From positions 310,001-374,000 of the forward strand of contig NZ_JANHDN010000001.1 in NCBI RefSeq assembly GCF_024494565.1: 64,000 nt of DNA, given 5' to 3'. Positions 9,256-17,869 of the stretch are shown here, one piece after another. A program made the translations under genes and the position numbers. Each line of letters starts with the position of its first letter. Position 1 is the stretch's first letter. Source of the stretch: Halorubrum rutilum. Lineage in GTDB: Archaea > Halobacteriota > Halobacteria > Halobacteriales > Haloferacaceae. The notes beneath the pieces are model-generated. The model had not been told where the DNA came from. It did not search any database and worked only from the letters and a program-made list of their open reading frames with translations.

Positions 9256-9786
9256 TCACAGCACCCGATACCGCCCCCGCGACTCGGAGAGCTCGCCGCG
9301 CCGCGTCAGCTTCGTCAGGATCTCGCGGGCCGCCTCCGGGGGAATCCCGTGCTCGCTCGCGCGCGCGACGACGTTCGACTCGGTCGGCTCCTCGGCGGCC
9401 TCGACCGCGTCGCGGACGACCTCCGTCCGGGTCCGGGAGTTCGCCTCGCCGCCCTCGGCGCGGGCGCCGGCCTCGTCGACGGCGTCGGCGTCGATCCCGC
9501 CCGCTTCGAGGTACTCCCGGTCGTCGATCCCGGCGTCGTCGACGGCGCGTTCGAGCTCCGAGACGTGGTCGACCTCCGCGAACGCCGCGCTCTCGTCCCG
9601 CTTCTTCGCGAGCAGCGCGGCGCGGGCCTCCCGGGCCGCGTCGCGGTCCTCCGACTCGAAGAACCGCTTGAGCTTCGCCGTCCGGTGCGTCTTCCCGCAG
9701 CGCGGGCAGGTCGCGCTGTCGCTGGTCCGGGGGTCGGAGAGGAGCCACATGGCCGCGCACTCGTTGCAGCCGACGACCGCGTACAT
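9256..9786 (-). CDS. Zinc-ribbon protein with C-terminal helical domain (DUF5817-like)
   Basis: A 176-residue protein with an N-terminal zinc ribbon: Cys7 and Cys10 in VGCNECAAMW and a second pair in CPRCGKTH. It is followed by a KLKRFFESED segment, an Ala/Arg/Glu-rich linker, and a C-terminal ~45 residues resembling a winged-helix domain (GIPPEAAREILTKLTRRGEL). I place it, from memory, with the haloarchaeal DUF5817 family; function unknown, though zinc ribbon plus winged helix suggests nucleic-acid binding. The GTG/ATG choice is simple: the ATG at 9786 begins the ribbon. Confidence 0.75.
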   Translation of the reverse strand: MYAVVGCNECAAMWLLSDPRTSDSATCPRCGKTHRTAKLKRFFESEDRDAAREARAALLAKKRDESAAFAEVDHVSELERAVDDAGIDDREYLEAGGIDADAVDEAGARAEGGEANSRTRTEVVRDAVEAAEEPTESNVVARASEHGIPPEAAREILTKLTRRGELSESRGRYRVL

Positions 9787-9796
9787 GTACTCGGGT

Positions 9797-9830
9797 TCCG
9801 CGGCGCGGGATTTGAACCCTCGGCTATACT
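9797..9830 (-). other. tRNA 3'-end-like fragment
   Basis: Read on the minus strand, this segment contains GGGTTCAAATCCC flanked by pairing bases, the classic T-arm of a tRNA, followed by a seven-base acceptor-like strand and a discriminator A. No matching 5' acceptor strand, D-arm or anticodon arm is visible upstream, so it is not a complete tRNA. It lies between the zinc-ribbon gene and element copy A. It could be a remnant attachment site or chance. Confidence 0.3.
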
Positions 9831-9852
9831 CAGTTGACCAGGTCTCACCGAC

Positions 9853-9888
9853 GAACGCTTCCAGAGTCCCAGGCGGTTATTTACAACC
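9853..9888 (-). repeat. Degenerate 3'-end unit next to element copy A
   Basis: Minus-strand reading gives ataaccgcctgggactctggaagcgttc within this span, a decayed version of the unit TTATAA-x-CGAGCGGCTGGGG-CTTTGG-GTGTTC found at the other four copies. It lies about 20 bases beyond the 3' end of copy A. Confidence 0.5.
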
Positions 9889-9909
9889 AATTGTTGACAG
9901 ATTGACGGC

Positions 9910-10240
9910 GAACTCTTCCAAAGCCCCGGCCGGGAGGACTCGATGCGCTCGCTGTCGTTCGAGACGCCGAAGGCGTCTCGTGACGACGAAACGGCTTCGC
10001 CGTTTCGAACCACGGTCCTCGTCGCTCACTCCGTTCGCGCCTGCGGTCCTTGCGTCGCGCGTCTTCGTCCTCCCGACTGCCCCTTTGAGTCCCACCCGAC
10101 CGCAACCGCACCGCAGCCTCACACCTCCCCAACCTCGTCGCTGGCGCCGTCGGTGCCAGCGACTCCCTCGCGCGGCGCTCCTTCGCGGCCGCCACCGGCG
10201 GCCGCTCGGAGGCGCGCGCCACCGCGTTCAGTTATAAATA
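9910..10240 (-). repeat. Structured intergenic element, copy A (candidate RNA)
   Basis: One of five related elements in the window, reading right to left. It has a TATA-like tatttataac at the 5' end (10231-10240), GGCGCGCGCC at 10220-10211, the fixed block TGGGGAGGTGTGAGG, the fixed block GGGACTCAAAGGGGCAG, and the 3' arm ending GGCTTTGG. The long terminal helix pairs 10067-10087 with 9918-9939. Its apical region is enlarged with two extra perfect hairpins (gagacgcc/ggcgtctc and gaaacggc/gccgtttc). It fills the gap between the zinc-ribbon gene and hemC and contains no credible protein; ORFs here are artefacts of the repeat. Confidence 0.8.
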
Positions 10241-10327
10241 ATCGCGTCGGCGTTCCCCGTTTCATCCGCGCGCCGGTCCCACGCCCGAACTAATGCCCTT
10301 TTGAACGCGGGGGACCTCCGTCCGGGT

Positions 10328-11512
10328 ATGACCGAGACCCTCAGGCTCGCCACGCGCGGGTCGGACCTGGCCCTCCGACAGGCCGGGGCCGTCCGCGACG
10401 CGCTGTCGAGCCGCCGACGCGACGTGGAGCTCCGGCGCGTCGAGACCCGCGGCGACCAGATCCCCGACGAGCTGATCCACCGGCTCGGGAAGACCGGCGC
10501 CTTCGTCCGGTCGCTCGACGAGGAGGTGCTCGCCGGCGACGCCGACCTCGCCGTCCACTCGCTGAAGGACGTGCCCACCGAGGGGATGGACGACATGGTC
10601 GTCGCCGGCGTCCCCGAGCGCGCGCCCTCCGGCGACGTGCTCGTCCACCCCGACGGGCTCGGGATCGCGGACCTCCCCGATGGCGCCGTCGTCGGGACGG
10701 GCTCGCTCCGGCGGACCGCCCAGCTCAAGGCCGCGCGCCCGGACCTCGTCGTCGAGCCGCTGCGCGGGAACGTCGACACCCGGATCGAGAAGCTGCTCGC
10801 GCCCGGGCTCCAGGCGGAACACGAGCGCCGGCTGATCGCCGCGGGCGAGGCGAGCGCGATGACCGCCGAAGAGGGCGGGACGGGCGAAGAAGGCGATGGG
10901 GAGGCCGACGCCGACGCCGAGGGCGACGAGCCCGAGGTCGACGAGGAGTTCGAGACCACCGTCGAGGAGTGGTTCGACTCCCTCTCCGACCTGGAGCGCT
11001 CGGCGATGGAGCGGAAGGTGGAGACGGAGTACGACGCCGTCGTCCTCGCGGAGGCCGGGCTCCGGCGCTCCGACCTGTTCCGCGAGGTCCCGACGACCCG
11101 GCTCCCGCGCGAGGAGTTCGTCCCCGCGGCGGGCCAGGGCGCCATCGCGGTGACCGCGACCGACCCCGACGTGATCGAGGCCGTGCGCTCCGCGGTCGAC
11201 CACCCGCGGACCCGGGTGGCGGTCACCGTCGAGCGGACGATCCTCGGCGAGCTCAACGGCGGCTGCGTCGCGCCCATCGGCGTCTCGGCGCTCGTGCAGG
11301 GCGAACACGTCCACACCCGCGTTCGGGTGCTCTCGACCGACGGCACCGAGGAGGTCGCCGACACCCGCGACCTCCCGATCCGGTCGCACGCGAAGGCGGC
11401 CGAGTCGTTCGCGGCGGACCTGGCGGACCGGGGCGCGGCCGACCTGATCGCGGCCGCCCGCGATGAGGCCGAGACGGACGAAGGGACCCGTCAGGAGGCG
11501 GACGATGAGTGA
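10328..11512 (+). CDS. hemC: Hydroxymethylbilane synthase (porphobilinogen deaminase)
   Basis: It polymerises four porphobilinogens into hydroxymethylbilane, the precursor of heme, siroheme and cobalamin. The 394-residue protein has the expected motifs: ATRGSDLAL at the N-terminus, catalytic Asp81 in HSLKDVP, TGSLRR, RGNVDTR, and the dipyrromethane-anchoring Cys313 in LNGGCVAP. Residues ~175-232 are an acidic Gly/Glu/Asp-rich insertion absent from bacterial HemC, making the protein about 80 residues longer than usual. The ATG at 10328 is 1168-style leaderless, with a TATA-like ccttttga about 28 bases upstream. It is first gene of a hemC-SUMT-hemD operon; its stop overlaps the next start by eight bases. 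Confidence 0.95.
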   Translation: MTETLRLATRGSDLALRQAGAVRDALSSRRRDVELRRVETRGDQIPDELIHRLGKTGAFVRSLDEEVLAGDADLAVHSLKDVPTEGMDDMVVAGVPERAPSGDVLVHPDGLGIADLPDGAVVGTGSLRRTAQLKAARPDLVVEPLRGNVDTRIEKLLAPGLQAEHERRLIAAGEASAMTAEEGGTGEEGDGEADADAEGDEPEVDEEFETTVEEWFDSLSDLERSAMERKVETEYDAVVLAEAGLRRSDLFREVPTTRLPREEFVPAAGQGAIAVTATDPDVIEAVRSAVDHPRTRVAVTVERTILGELNGGCVAPIGVSALVQGEHVHTRVRVLSTDGTEEVADTRDLPIRSHAKAAESFAADLADRGAADLIAAARDEAETDEGTRQEADDE

Positions 11513-12326
11513 GGGAGGAGGGGCGGCGACGCCGACCGAGGGGCGAGCCGACGCCGACCTCGGCACCGTCTACCTCGTCGGCTCCGGCCCGGGCGACCCG
11601 GATCTCATGACCGTGAAGGCCGCCCGGCTGATCGAGTCGGCCGACGTGGTCCTCCACGACAAGCTCCCCGGTCCGGAGATCCTCGACGAGATCCCGGCCG
11701 AGAAGCGCGAGGACGTCGGCAAGCGCGCCGGCGGCGAGTGGACCCCCCAGGAGTACACCAACCGGCGCCTCGTCGAGCTGGCGCGCGAGGGGAAGTCCGT
11801 CGTCCGGCTGAAGGGCGGCGACCCGTTCGTCTTCGGCCGGGGCGGCGAGGAGGCGGAACACCTCGCCGACGCCGGGGTCCCGTTCGAGGTCGTCCCCGGC
11901 GTCACCTCGGCGATCGCGGGCCCCGCGGTCGCCGGGATCCCGGTGACGCACCGCGACCACGCCTCCTCCGTCTCCTTCGTCACGGGCCACGAGGACCCGA
12001 CGAAGGAGGAGTCGGCGGTCGACTGGGACGCGCTCGCCGCGACCGGCGGCACGATCGTCGTGCTGATGGGGGTGGGTAAGCTCCCGGCGTACGCCGCCGA
12101 GCTCCGCGACGCCGGCCTCGCCGGCGACACTCCCGTCGCGCTGGTCGAGCGCGCGACCTGGCCGGAGATGCGCGTCGCGACCGGGACGCTCGACACGATC
12201 GTCGACGTCCGCGACGAGGCGGGGATCGAGCCGCCCGCCGTCACCGTCATCGGCGACGTGGCCGCGACCCGGGACCGCGTCGTCGAGTTCCTCCGGAACG
12301 ACCGGGATCGGGGTGGAGAGGCGTGA
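11505..12326 (+). CDS. cobA: Uroporphyrinogen-III C-methyltransferase (SUMT)
   Basis: It uses two S-adenosylmethionines to convert uroporphyrinogen III to precorrin-2, the branch point to siroheme and cobalamin. The 273-residue protein shows the tetrapyrrole methylase motifs: VGSGPGDPDLMT near residue 25, RLKGGDPFVFGRGGEE about 100-115, VPGVTSA and GIPVTHRD, and a late TIVVLMG strand. An acidic ~20-residue N-terminal extension precedes the fold. The ATG at 11505 lies inside the last codons of hemC and its own TGA overlaps the hemD GTG, so the three are very probably translated as a unit. The related name sumT would be equally acceptable. Confidence 0.93.
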   Translation: MSEGGGAATPTEGRADADLGTVYLVGSGPGDPDLMTVKAARLIESADVVLHDKLPGPEILDEIPAEKREDVGKRAGGEWTPQEYTNRRLVELAREGKSVVRLKGGDPFVFGRGGEEAEHLADAGVPFEVVPGVTSAIAGPAVAGIPVTHRDHASSVSFVTGHEDPTKEESAVDWDALAATGGTIVVLMGVGKLPAYAAELRDAGLAGDTPVALVERATWPEMRVATGTLDTIVDVRDEAGIEPPAVTVIGDVAATRDRVVEFLRNDRDRGGEA

Positions 12327-13114
12327 GCGACGGCGGTGCCGAGACCGAACGCGACGACGTCCCCCGCGTCGCCGTCTTCCGCCCGGCCGACGAGCGGATC
12401 GACGACGCGGCGGCCCTGCTGGAGTCGCTCGGCGCCGAGCCGGTCGCCGACCCGATGCTCGCGGTCGAGCCGACGGGCGCGGTCCCGGCCGCGGCCCCGT
12501 GGGTCGTCCTCACGAGCAAGACCGGCGTCGAGCTCGCGGCCGAGGCGGGCTGGGAGCCGGGCGACGCGGCGCTCGCCGCCATCGGCCCCGCGACCGCGGC
12601 CGCGGCGCGCGAGGCCGGCTGGACCGTCGACGTGGTCCCCGACGAGTACACCTCGGCGGGGCTCGTCGAGGCGCTCTCGGAGCGCGTCGACGGCGGACGC
12701 GTCGAGGTGGCGCGCTCGGACCACGGCAGCGACGTGCTCCTGTCGGGCCTCCGCGAGGCGGGCGCGACCGTGAACGAGACGGTGTTGTACCGCCTGACGC
12801 GGCCGGCGGGCGCGGGCGAGTCCGCCGAGCTGGCCGCCGCGGGCGAGCTCGACGCCGCCGCGTTCACCTCGTCGCTCACGGTGACGCACTTCCTCGACGC
12901 CGCCGCGGAGCGCGGGGTCCGCGACGCGGCGGTCGCGGGCCTCGCCGACGCGGTCACGGGCGCCATCGGCGCGCCGACCGCGGAGACGGCGGCCGAACGC
13001 GGGATCGACGTCGACGTCGTCCCGGAGGACGCCGACTTCGCGGCCCTCGCGGCGGCCGTCGTCGAGGCGGCGACGGACGACGGGACGACCGCCGCCAGCG
13101 ATTCGGACCGATAG
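12323..13114 (+). CDS. hemD: Uroporphyrinogen-III synthase
   Basis: It closes hydroxymethylbilane with D-ring inversion to make uroporphyrinogen III. The 263-residue sequence has the low conservation usual for HemD but the right fold cues: VAVFRP near the start, TSKTGVE, IGPATAAAAREAG, ALSERVDGGRV, TVNETVLYRLTR, and FTSSLTVTHFLD. It starts with GTG at 12323, overlapping the SUMT stop as GTGA. Gene order after hemC and SUMT makes the call firm despite divergence. The C-terminal ~15 residues are a disordered Thr/Ser/Asp tail. Confidence 0.92.
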   Translation: MSDGGAETERDDVPRVAVFRPADERIDDAAALLESLGAEPVADPMLAVEPTGAVPAAAPWVVLTSKTGVELAAEAGWEPGDAALAAIGPATAAAAREAGWTVDVVPDEYTSAGLVEALSERVDGGRVEVARSDHGSDVLLSGLREAGATVNETVLYRLTRPAGAGESAELAAAGELDAAAFTSSLTVTHFLDAAAERGVRDAAVAGLADAVTGAIGAPTAETAAERGIDVDVVPEDADFAALAAAVVEAATDDGTTAASDSDR

Positions 13115-13274
13115 ATCTCGAAATCGATACTCCGGTCCGACCCGACCGCGCCGTCGCGAGAACCGTCGGCCTGAACGCCCTCGGGGCGGTTCCTCTCGCC
13201 CGCGTCGCTGCCCGGAAATCAGAACCGATAATTCGAGACGCGTATTTATCAGCCGATAGGTGAGACGTAGCGGC

Positions 13275-13676
13275 ATGCAACCGAGCGAGCGCTGGTCGCT
13301 GCGGACCGACGACGCGGTGGTCGTCGTCGAGTTTCCGCACGGGACGGGGCTCAGCCCCGCCGACGGCGAGGCGCTCCTCGACCGGTGGCGGAGCGTCACC
13401 GCCGACCGCGCGGTCGGCGCCGTCGTGCTCGTGGTGCGAACGAGCCGCCCGTGCTCCGACGCCGGACGGCGGGCGCTCCGCGAGTCCGCGCAGATCGCCG
13501 TCGCCCGCGGCGTGGACCGGTTCGCCGTCGTCGGCGAGCGCTCGAAGCGCCGCTACCTCGAGCGCACGATCGACGTCGAGGGGGTCGACACCGAGGCGTT
13601 CAACGACGACGACGCCGCGCTGCGGTGGGCGAAGTGCCCGTCGGCGACCGCGCCCTCCGTCGAGACGTCGTCGTAG
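13275..13676 (+). CDS. Small STAS/SpoIIAA-like domain protein
   Basis: A 133-residue cytosolic protein with alternating hydrophobic strands and helices (AVVVVEFP, AVGAVVLVVRTSRP, RESAQIAVARGVDRFAVVGE) that resembles the STAS/SpoIIAA fold of small haloarchaeal regulators. This fold assignment is by pattern only. The ATG at 13275 is favoured over one five codons upstream because a TATA-like gtatttatc (13242-13250) then lies about 29 bases away. It converges on the DUF4382 lipoprotein gene, with stops only a few bases apart (13676/13677). Confidence 0.6.
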   Translation: MQPSERWSLRTDDAVVVVEFPHGTGLSPADGEALLDRWRSVTADRAVGAVVLVVRTSRPCSDAGRRALRESAQIAVARGVDRFAVVGERSKRRYLERTIDVEGVDTEAFNDDDAALRWAKCPSATAPSVETSS

Positions 13677-14732
13677 CTAGCTGCCGTCTCCGGTAGCGGT
13701 CTCGGTTTCAGTGTCCGTTCCGTTTTCCGCGTCTCCGTCGTCGCTCTCCTCGTCGTCGGCCCCGTCCTCGCCGTCCTCGTCGTCATCATTTTCGTCGTCC
13801 TCGTCGTCTTCGTCGTCCTCGTCGTCGATCTCGTTGACGTCGACGTCGCGGCCCGCGACTCCGCTCCCGGAGATCACGGGCTTGAGGATGTAGCCGTTGT
13901 TCGGCCCGCGCTTGACGACGTTGATGTCGAAGACGAAGCTGACCGGCTCGTCGGGCGTGACCTCGAAGCCGTTCGTGATCTGGAGCTTCTCGCTCGGAAG
14001 CTTGACGTCGACCGTCTCGCCGCCGACGACCCCCTCGACGTTCGAAACCTCGAGCTCGATCTTCTCGTAGCTCCCCGCCGGGATCTCGCCGTCGAACACG
14101 GCGATCGCGTCGTCCTCGATCACCCGCGTGAGGTCGACCGTCGCGCCGTCGAGTTCCACGACAGTGAAGCCGCGGTCACTCTCGTCCTCGTCGTCGTCTT
14201 CCTCAGGTTCCTCGTCCGCGTCGTCCCCCTCGTCCGCGTCGTCCTCCTCGTCCCCGCCGTCTCCGTCGTCTGTCTCGTTCGCCCCGTCGTCTTCGTCCGC
14301 CGTTCCGTTCACCGACTCATCGTCGCCGTCGGTCTCCGTGGCGTTCTGATCGGAGTCGTCGTCGTCACCGTCTTCCTCGTCGTCATCCTCTTCCTCGTCG
14401 TCATCTTCCTCCTCGCCCTCCGGCGCCTCGAAGACGCGGGCCTCGCTGAGCGTGACGTCCAGCCGGTCGAAGTCGGCGATGTCGGCCGGGGCGTCGCTGA
14501 TGAGGAGCCGGAAGTTTCCGGTGAGCGTCTGGGAGCCGTCGGAGCCGTCGGAGCCGTCAGCGCCGTCCGAGCCGTCCGAGCCGCCTGACGAGGGGAGCGC
14601 CCCGTCGCCGGCACAGCCCGCGAGCAGCGTCGCGCTCGCCCCGGCGCCGAGCGCCACGAACTCCCGTCGGCCGAAGCCGTCGGTCGAGGTATCGTACGAG
14701 TCGTCGCCCGTCGACTGCGATCGGTCCGTCAT
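13677..14732 (-). CDS. DUF4382-type lipoprotein with poly-acidic inserts
   Basis: A 351-residue secreted lipoprotein. It has a Tat-like GRREFVALG motif around residues 21-29, then a lipobox ending LLAGC at about residue 40. The folded part is a DUF4382-type beta domain split in two: LLISDAPADIADFDRLDVTLSEARVF and, after an insert of about 100 residues made almost wholly of Asp/Glu, FTVVELDGATVDLTRV through KLQITNGFEV and DINVVKRG. A second Asp/Glu-rich tail ends the protein. The two acidic tracts are unusual even for a haloarchaeon and may bind cations. A TATA-like cttatac (14761-14768, minus strand) precedes the ATG. Confidence 0.8.
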   Translation of the reverse strand: MTDRSQSTGDDSYDTSTDGFGRREFVALGAGASATLLAGCAGDGALPSSGGSDGSDGADGSDGSDGSQTLTGNFRLLISDAPADIADFDRLDVTLSEARVFEAPEGEEEDDDEEEDDDEEDGDDDDSDQNATETDGDDESVNGTADEDDGANETDDGDGGDEEDDADEGDDADEEPEEDDDEDESDRGFTVVELDGATVDLTRVIEDDAIAVFDGEIPAGSYEKIELEVSNVEGVVGGETVDVKLPSEKLQITNGFEVTPDEPVSFVFDINVVKRGPNNGYILKPVISGSGVAGRDVDVNEIDDEDDEDDEDDENDDDEDGEDGADDEESDDGDAENGTDTETETATGDGS

Positions 14733-15053
14733 GGTGATTCGTCGAACGGCCCCGACGCGGGTATAAGAGGAAGATCCTCGCCCCGAATTTGCGCGGATTA
14801 ACCCCGTTTGGGAGACTCCCGTCGCGGTTTCGGACCGAACCGTCGCGGCCGGGTTCCGTTGCGGAGGTCCGGGCGTCCCCGACGTGGCGGACGAACGCCC
14901 CCGAGAGGTCGAGACGGGAGCGTCCGAACGGAACCGACGGGCCGGGAGGTCCGCCGTGTCGAACGGTCGGCTCCGGAGCGTCCCCGTCAGGGCGCCTCGC
15001 GCGCCGTCGAGGGTGGAAAATACCTATGAGATTTCGCTCGCATACGCGCGGGT
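14733..15053. other. Intergenic region between divergent lipoprotein and P450 genes
   Basis: It holds the divergent promoters: a minus-strand TATA-like element at 14761-14768 for the lipoprotein and an AT-rich gaaaatacct near 15015-15024 about 30 bases before the P450 start. The central ~230 bases are GC-rich with no credible ORF and no obvious repeat. Confidence 0.45.
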
Positions 15054-16430
15054 ATGACGGGCGGTGACGCGGGTTCGGGACCGAACGGCGACGCCGACGA
15101 ACTCCCGCCGGGCCCCGACGGGCTCCCGGTGCTGGGGAACGCCCATCAGTACGTCAGGCGACCGATGGGGTTCTTCGACGAACTCGCGAAGTACGGCGAC
15201 GTCGTCCGCTGCGAGTTCCCGCGTATCGACGCGGTCGCCGTCTTCCATCCCGATCACATCGGTGACGTGCTGTTGGACCCGAGCACGTACGAGCGGTGGA
15301 ACTTCGACGAGCTCAAGGAGATCCTCGACTACGAGATCGCACCGCGGGGGCTCACCTTCACCCGCGGAGAGGAGTGGCGGCGACAGCGACACTTCCTCCA
15401 GCCGATGTTCGGATTGGATCGGCTGGAGGGGTTCAGTTCGGCCATGGTCGCCGCCACCGACCGACTGGTCGCCGAGTGGGACGACGGCGAGGAGGTCGTC
15501 ATCAACGAGGAGTTCTCTCGCCTGACGCTCTCGATCCTGACGAACTCGCTCTTCGACTTCGACCTCGGGGAGCGGCGGCAGGTGATCACCGACGCCGCAG
15601 ACGAACTCCAAGCCATGGCCGATATGAGCGGTCTCGCGGCGGCGGAACTGCTCCTCCCGTCGTGGGTGCCGACGCACAGGAACCGTCGTTACACGCGGGT
15701 CATGGACGCTTTCGATGAGACCGTCGACGCGCTCGTCGAACGGCGACGAGCGAATCCGGACCGCTACGACGACCTGTTGACGACGATGCTCGAAAGGGAG
15801 GACGACCACGAGTACGCGATGAGCGACGAGGAGATCCACGACCACCTGATCACGTTCCTCATCGCCGGTCACGAGACGACCGCGACGGCGCTGACGTTCA
15901 CGTGGCTGTTGTTAGCGACCAACGAGGACGAGCGGCGCCGGCTCGAAACGGAGGTTACGACCGCGTTGGACGGCCCGCCGACCGCCGACGACCTCCCCGA
16001 ACTCGCGGTCACCGAGCGCGTGGCCAAGGAGGCGATGCGGATGTATCCGCCCGCGGGGATGCTGTTCCGGGAAGCCACCGAGGAGACGCGGCTCGGCGGG
16101 TATCGGATCCCCGAGGGGACGAAGGTCCTGCTCCCCCAGTTCACCGTCCACGCCGACGACCGATGGTTCGAGGCCCCCGACCGATTCCGTCCCGAACGCT
16201 TCACGCCCGAGCGGAGCGATCGGCGACCGGAGTTCGCCTACTTCCCGTTCGGCGGCGGTCCCCACCAGTGTATCGGCATGCACTTCGCGATGATGGAGCT
16301 GAAACACGTCGTCCCGATCCTCGCGCGACGCGTGCGGTTCGAGCTGTTGAGTTCGCCCGCGCCCGACGTGAACATGGAGCTGACGCTACAGCCGTCCGAG
16401 GACGTTCGGATGCGCGTCCACAAGCGGTGA
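15054..16430 (+). CDS. Cytochrome P450
   Basis: A 458-residue soluble-type heme monooxygenase; substrate unknown. The hallmarks are all present: the proline-rich ELPPGPDGLPVLG hinge near residues 16-28, WRRQR in helix C (109-113), the oxygen-activating I-helix AGHETT (271-276), ExxR in KEAMR (Glu326, Arg329), PERF near 380, and the heme loop FPFGGGPHQCIG with Cys406 as the thiolate ligand. There is no N-terminal membrane anchor. It is monocistronic, and no ferredoxin or ferredoxin reductase gene is adjacent, so it must use redox partners encoded elsewhere. The overall sequence resembles the CYP102/CYP110-like lineage common in haloarchaea. Confidence 0.93.
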   Translation: MTGGDAGSGPNGDADELPPGPDGLPVLGNAHQYVRRPMGFFDELAKYGDVVRCEFPRIDAVAVFHPDHIGDVLLDPSTYERWNFDELKEILDYEIAPRGLTFTRGEEWRRQRHFLQPMFGLDRLEGFSSAMVAATDRLVAEWDDGEEVVINEEFSRLTLSILTNSLFDFDLGERRQVITDAADELQAMADMSGLAAAELLLPSWVPTHRNRRYTRVMDAFDETVDALVERRRANPDRYDDLLTTMLEREDDHEYAMSDEEIHDHLITFLIAGHETTATALTFTWLLLATNEDERRRLETEVTTALDGPPTADDLPELAVTERVAKEAMRMYPPAGMLFREATEETRLGGYRIPEGTKVLLPQFTVHADDRWFEAPDRFRPERFTPERSDRRPEFAYFPFGGGPHQCIGMHFAMMELKHVVPILARRVRFELLSSPAPDVNMELTLQPSEDVRMRVHKR

Positions 16431-16450
16431 ACAAGGCGGCTACGCGGGGA

Positions 16451-17776
16451 TCACGGCGCGGGCGCGTCGATTCCCGCCTCCTCGACCACGCGCTTCGCCT
16501 CCCGAGTGGCGCGCGCGCGGACCGCCTCGGCGTCGATCCCGACGTGTTCGCCGTCGTCGTACCGGACCTCGCCGTCGACCATCGCGAACATCACGTCGTC
16601 GCCGTGGGCGGCGTAGACGAGGTGCGAGAGGGGGTCGTGGACCGGGGTGGCGCGCGTGCGGTCCGTGGTGAGGCCGATCACGTCGGCGCGGTGGCCCTCG
16701 CGGAGGGTCCCGAGGCGGTCGAAGCCGGCGGCGCGCGCGCCGCTCGTCGTCGCCATCTTCAGCACGGTCGCGGCCGGGAGCCGGGTCGGGTCGCGGGCGT
16801 CGACCTTCCCGAGGAGGCTCGCCTGCCGCATCTCGGTGAACGGGTCGAGCGTGTTGTTACAGGGCGGGCCGTCGCTGCCGAGCGCGACCGTGATCCCGCG
16901 GTCGAGGTAGTCCTGGACGGGCGCGATCCCCGAGGCGAGCTTCATGTTCGACGACGGGCAGTGTGCGACGACCGTGTCGGTCTCGGCGAGCACCTCGCGC
17001 TCGCGCTCGTCGGTGTGGACGCAGTGCGCGAGGGTCACGTCCGGCCCCGTCAGGCCGACCTCGTCGAGCCACAGGACGTTCCGCTTGCCCGTGTCCGCCT
17101 CCACCGCGGCGATCTCGTCCTCGTTCTCGCTCGCGTGCGTGTGGATCGTCACGCCCTCGTGGCGGTCGGCGAGCGCGCGACAGCCCCGCAGGCAGGCCTC
17201 GCTGCAGGTGACGGCGAACCGCGGCGTGACCGCGTACCGGACCCGGCCGCCGGCGGCGCCGTGGTACTCTGAGATTAGGGCCTCGCTCTCGGCGAGCGCG
17301 GCGTCGGTGTCCTCCAGCAGCCCCTCGGGGGAGTCCCGGTCCATCAGCACCTTCCCGAGCCGCGCGCGGATCCCGGTGTCGACCGCGGCCTCGAACGCCT
17401 GCGCCGCGTGGTTGACCGAGAGGTGGTCGACGACGGTGGTCGTCCCCGATTCGAGGCATTCGAGGTAGCCGAGCTCGGCGGCGGCGCGGGTCGCCTCGGC
17501 GTCCATCGCGGCCTCCATCGGGAGCACCGCGTCGAACAGCCAGTCGAGGAGGGCGTCGTCGTCGGCGATCCCCCGGCCGAGCGACTGGACCGAGTGGACG
17601 TGGCCGCCGACGAGGCCGGGCGCGACGATGTCGAACGCGCGGCGCTCGTGGTCGGGGTAGCGGTCGCGGAGGGTGCTCTCCTCGCCGACCGCGGCGATCG
17701 TCTCGCCCTCGACGACGACGGCGCCGTCGGCGATCACGGTCTCGGGGTCGGCGACGACGGTTCCGGCGATCAGCAT
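16451..17776 (-). CDS. Amidohydrolase-family deaminase (5'-deoxyadenosine / S-adenosylhomocysteine deaminase type)
   Basis: A 441-residue zinc/iron hydrolase of the TatD/ATZ-like amidohydrolase superfamily. Metal-site motifs are clear: His59-x-His61 in GGHVHS, HTHASEN, the late His in LAHCVHT, and the catalytic Asp in LGSDGPPCNN. This pattern matches MtaD/DadD enzymes that deaminate 5'-deoxyadenosine, methylthioadenosine or S-adenosylhomocysteine; guanine deaminase or chlorohydrolase specificity cannot be excluded. Such enzymes recycle SAM by-products, which fits an organism with radical-SAM and methyltransferase chemistry. ATG at 17776; monocistronic and convergent with the P450 gene. Confidence 0.82.
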   Translation of the reverse strand: MLIAGTVVADPETVIADGAVVVEGETIAAVGEESTLRDRYPDHERRAFDIVAPGLVGGHVHSVQSLGRGIADDDALLDWLFDAVLPMEAAMDAEATRAAAELGYLECLESGTTTVVDHLSVNHAAQAFEAAVDTGIRARLGKVLMDRDSPEGLLEDTDAALAESEALISEYHGAAGGRVRYAVTPRFAVTCSEACLRGCRALADRHEGVTIHTHASENEDEIAAVEADTGKRNVLWLDEVGLTGPDVTLAHCVHTDEREREVLAETDTVVAHCPSSNMKLASGIAPVQDYLDRGITVALGSDGPPCNNTLDPFTEMRQASLLGKVDARDPTRLPAATVLKMATTSGARAAGFDRLGTLREGHRADVIGLTTDRTRATPVHDPLSHLVYAAHGDDVMFAMVDGEVRYDDGEHVGIDAEAVRARATREAKRVVEEAGIDAPAP

Positions 17777-17869
17777 GTCCGTCCGTTCCTGACGGTCGAC
17801 TCATAAGAGGGTGTCCCTCGCGGGTCGGCGACGACCGAGGCGGACGTCGACGCCGCGGTCCCCCGCCCG

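Noticed and set aside
9797..9888. Complete tRNA gene
   Set aside because: Only a T-arm-like and acceptor-like part is present; no D-arm, anticodon arm or 5' acceptor strand pairs with it.
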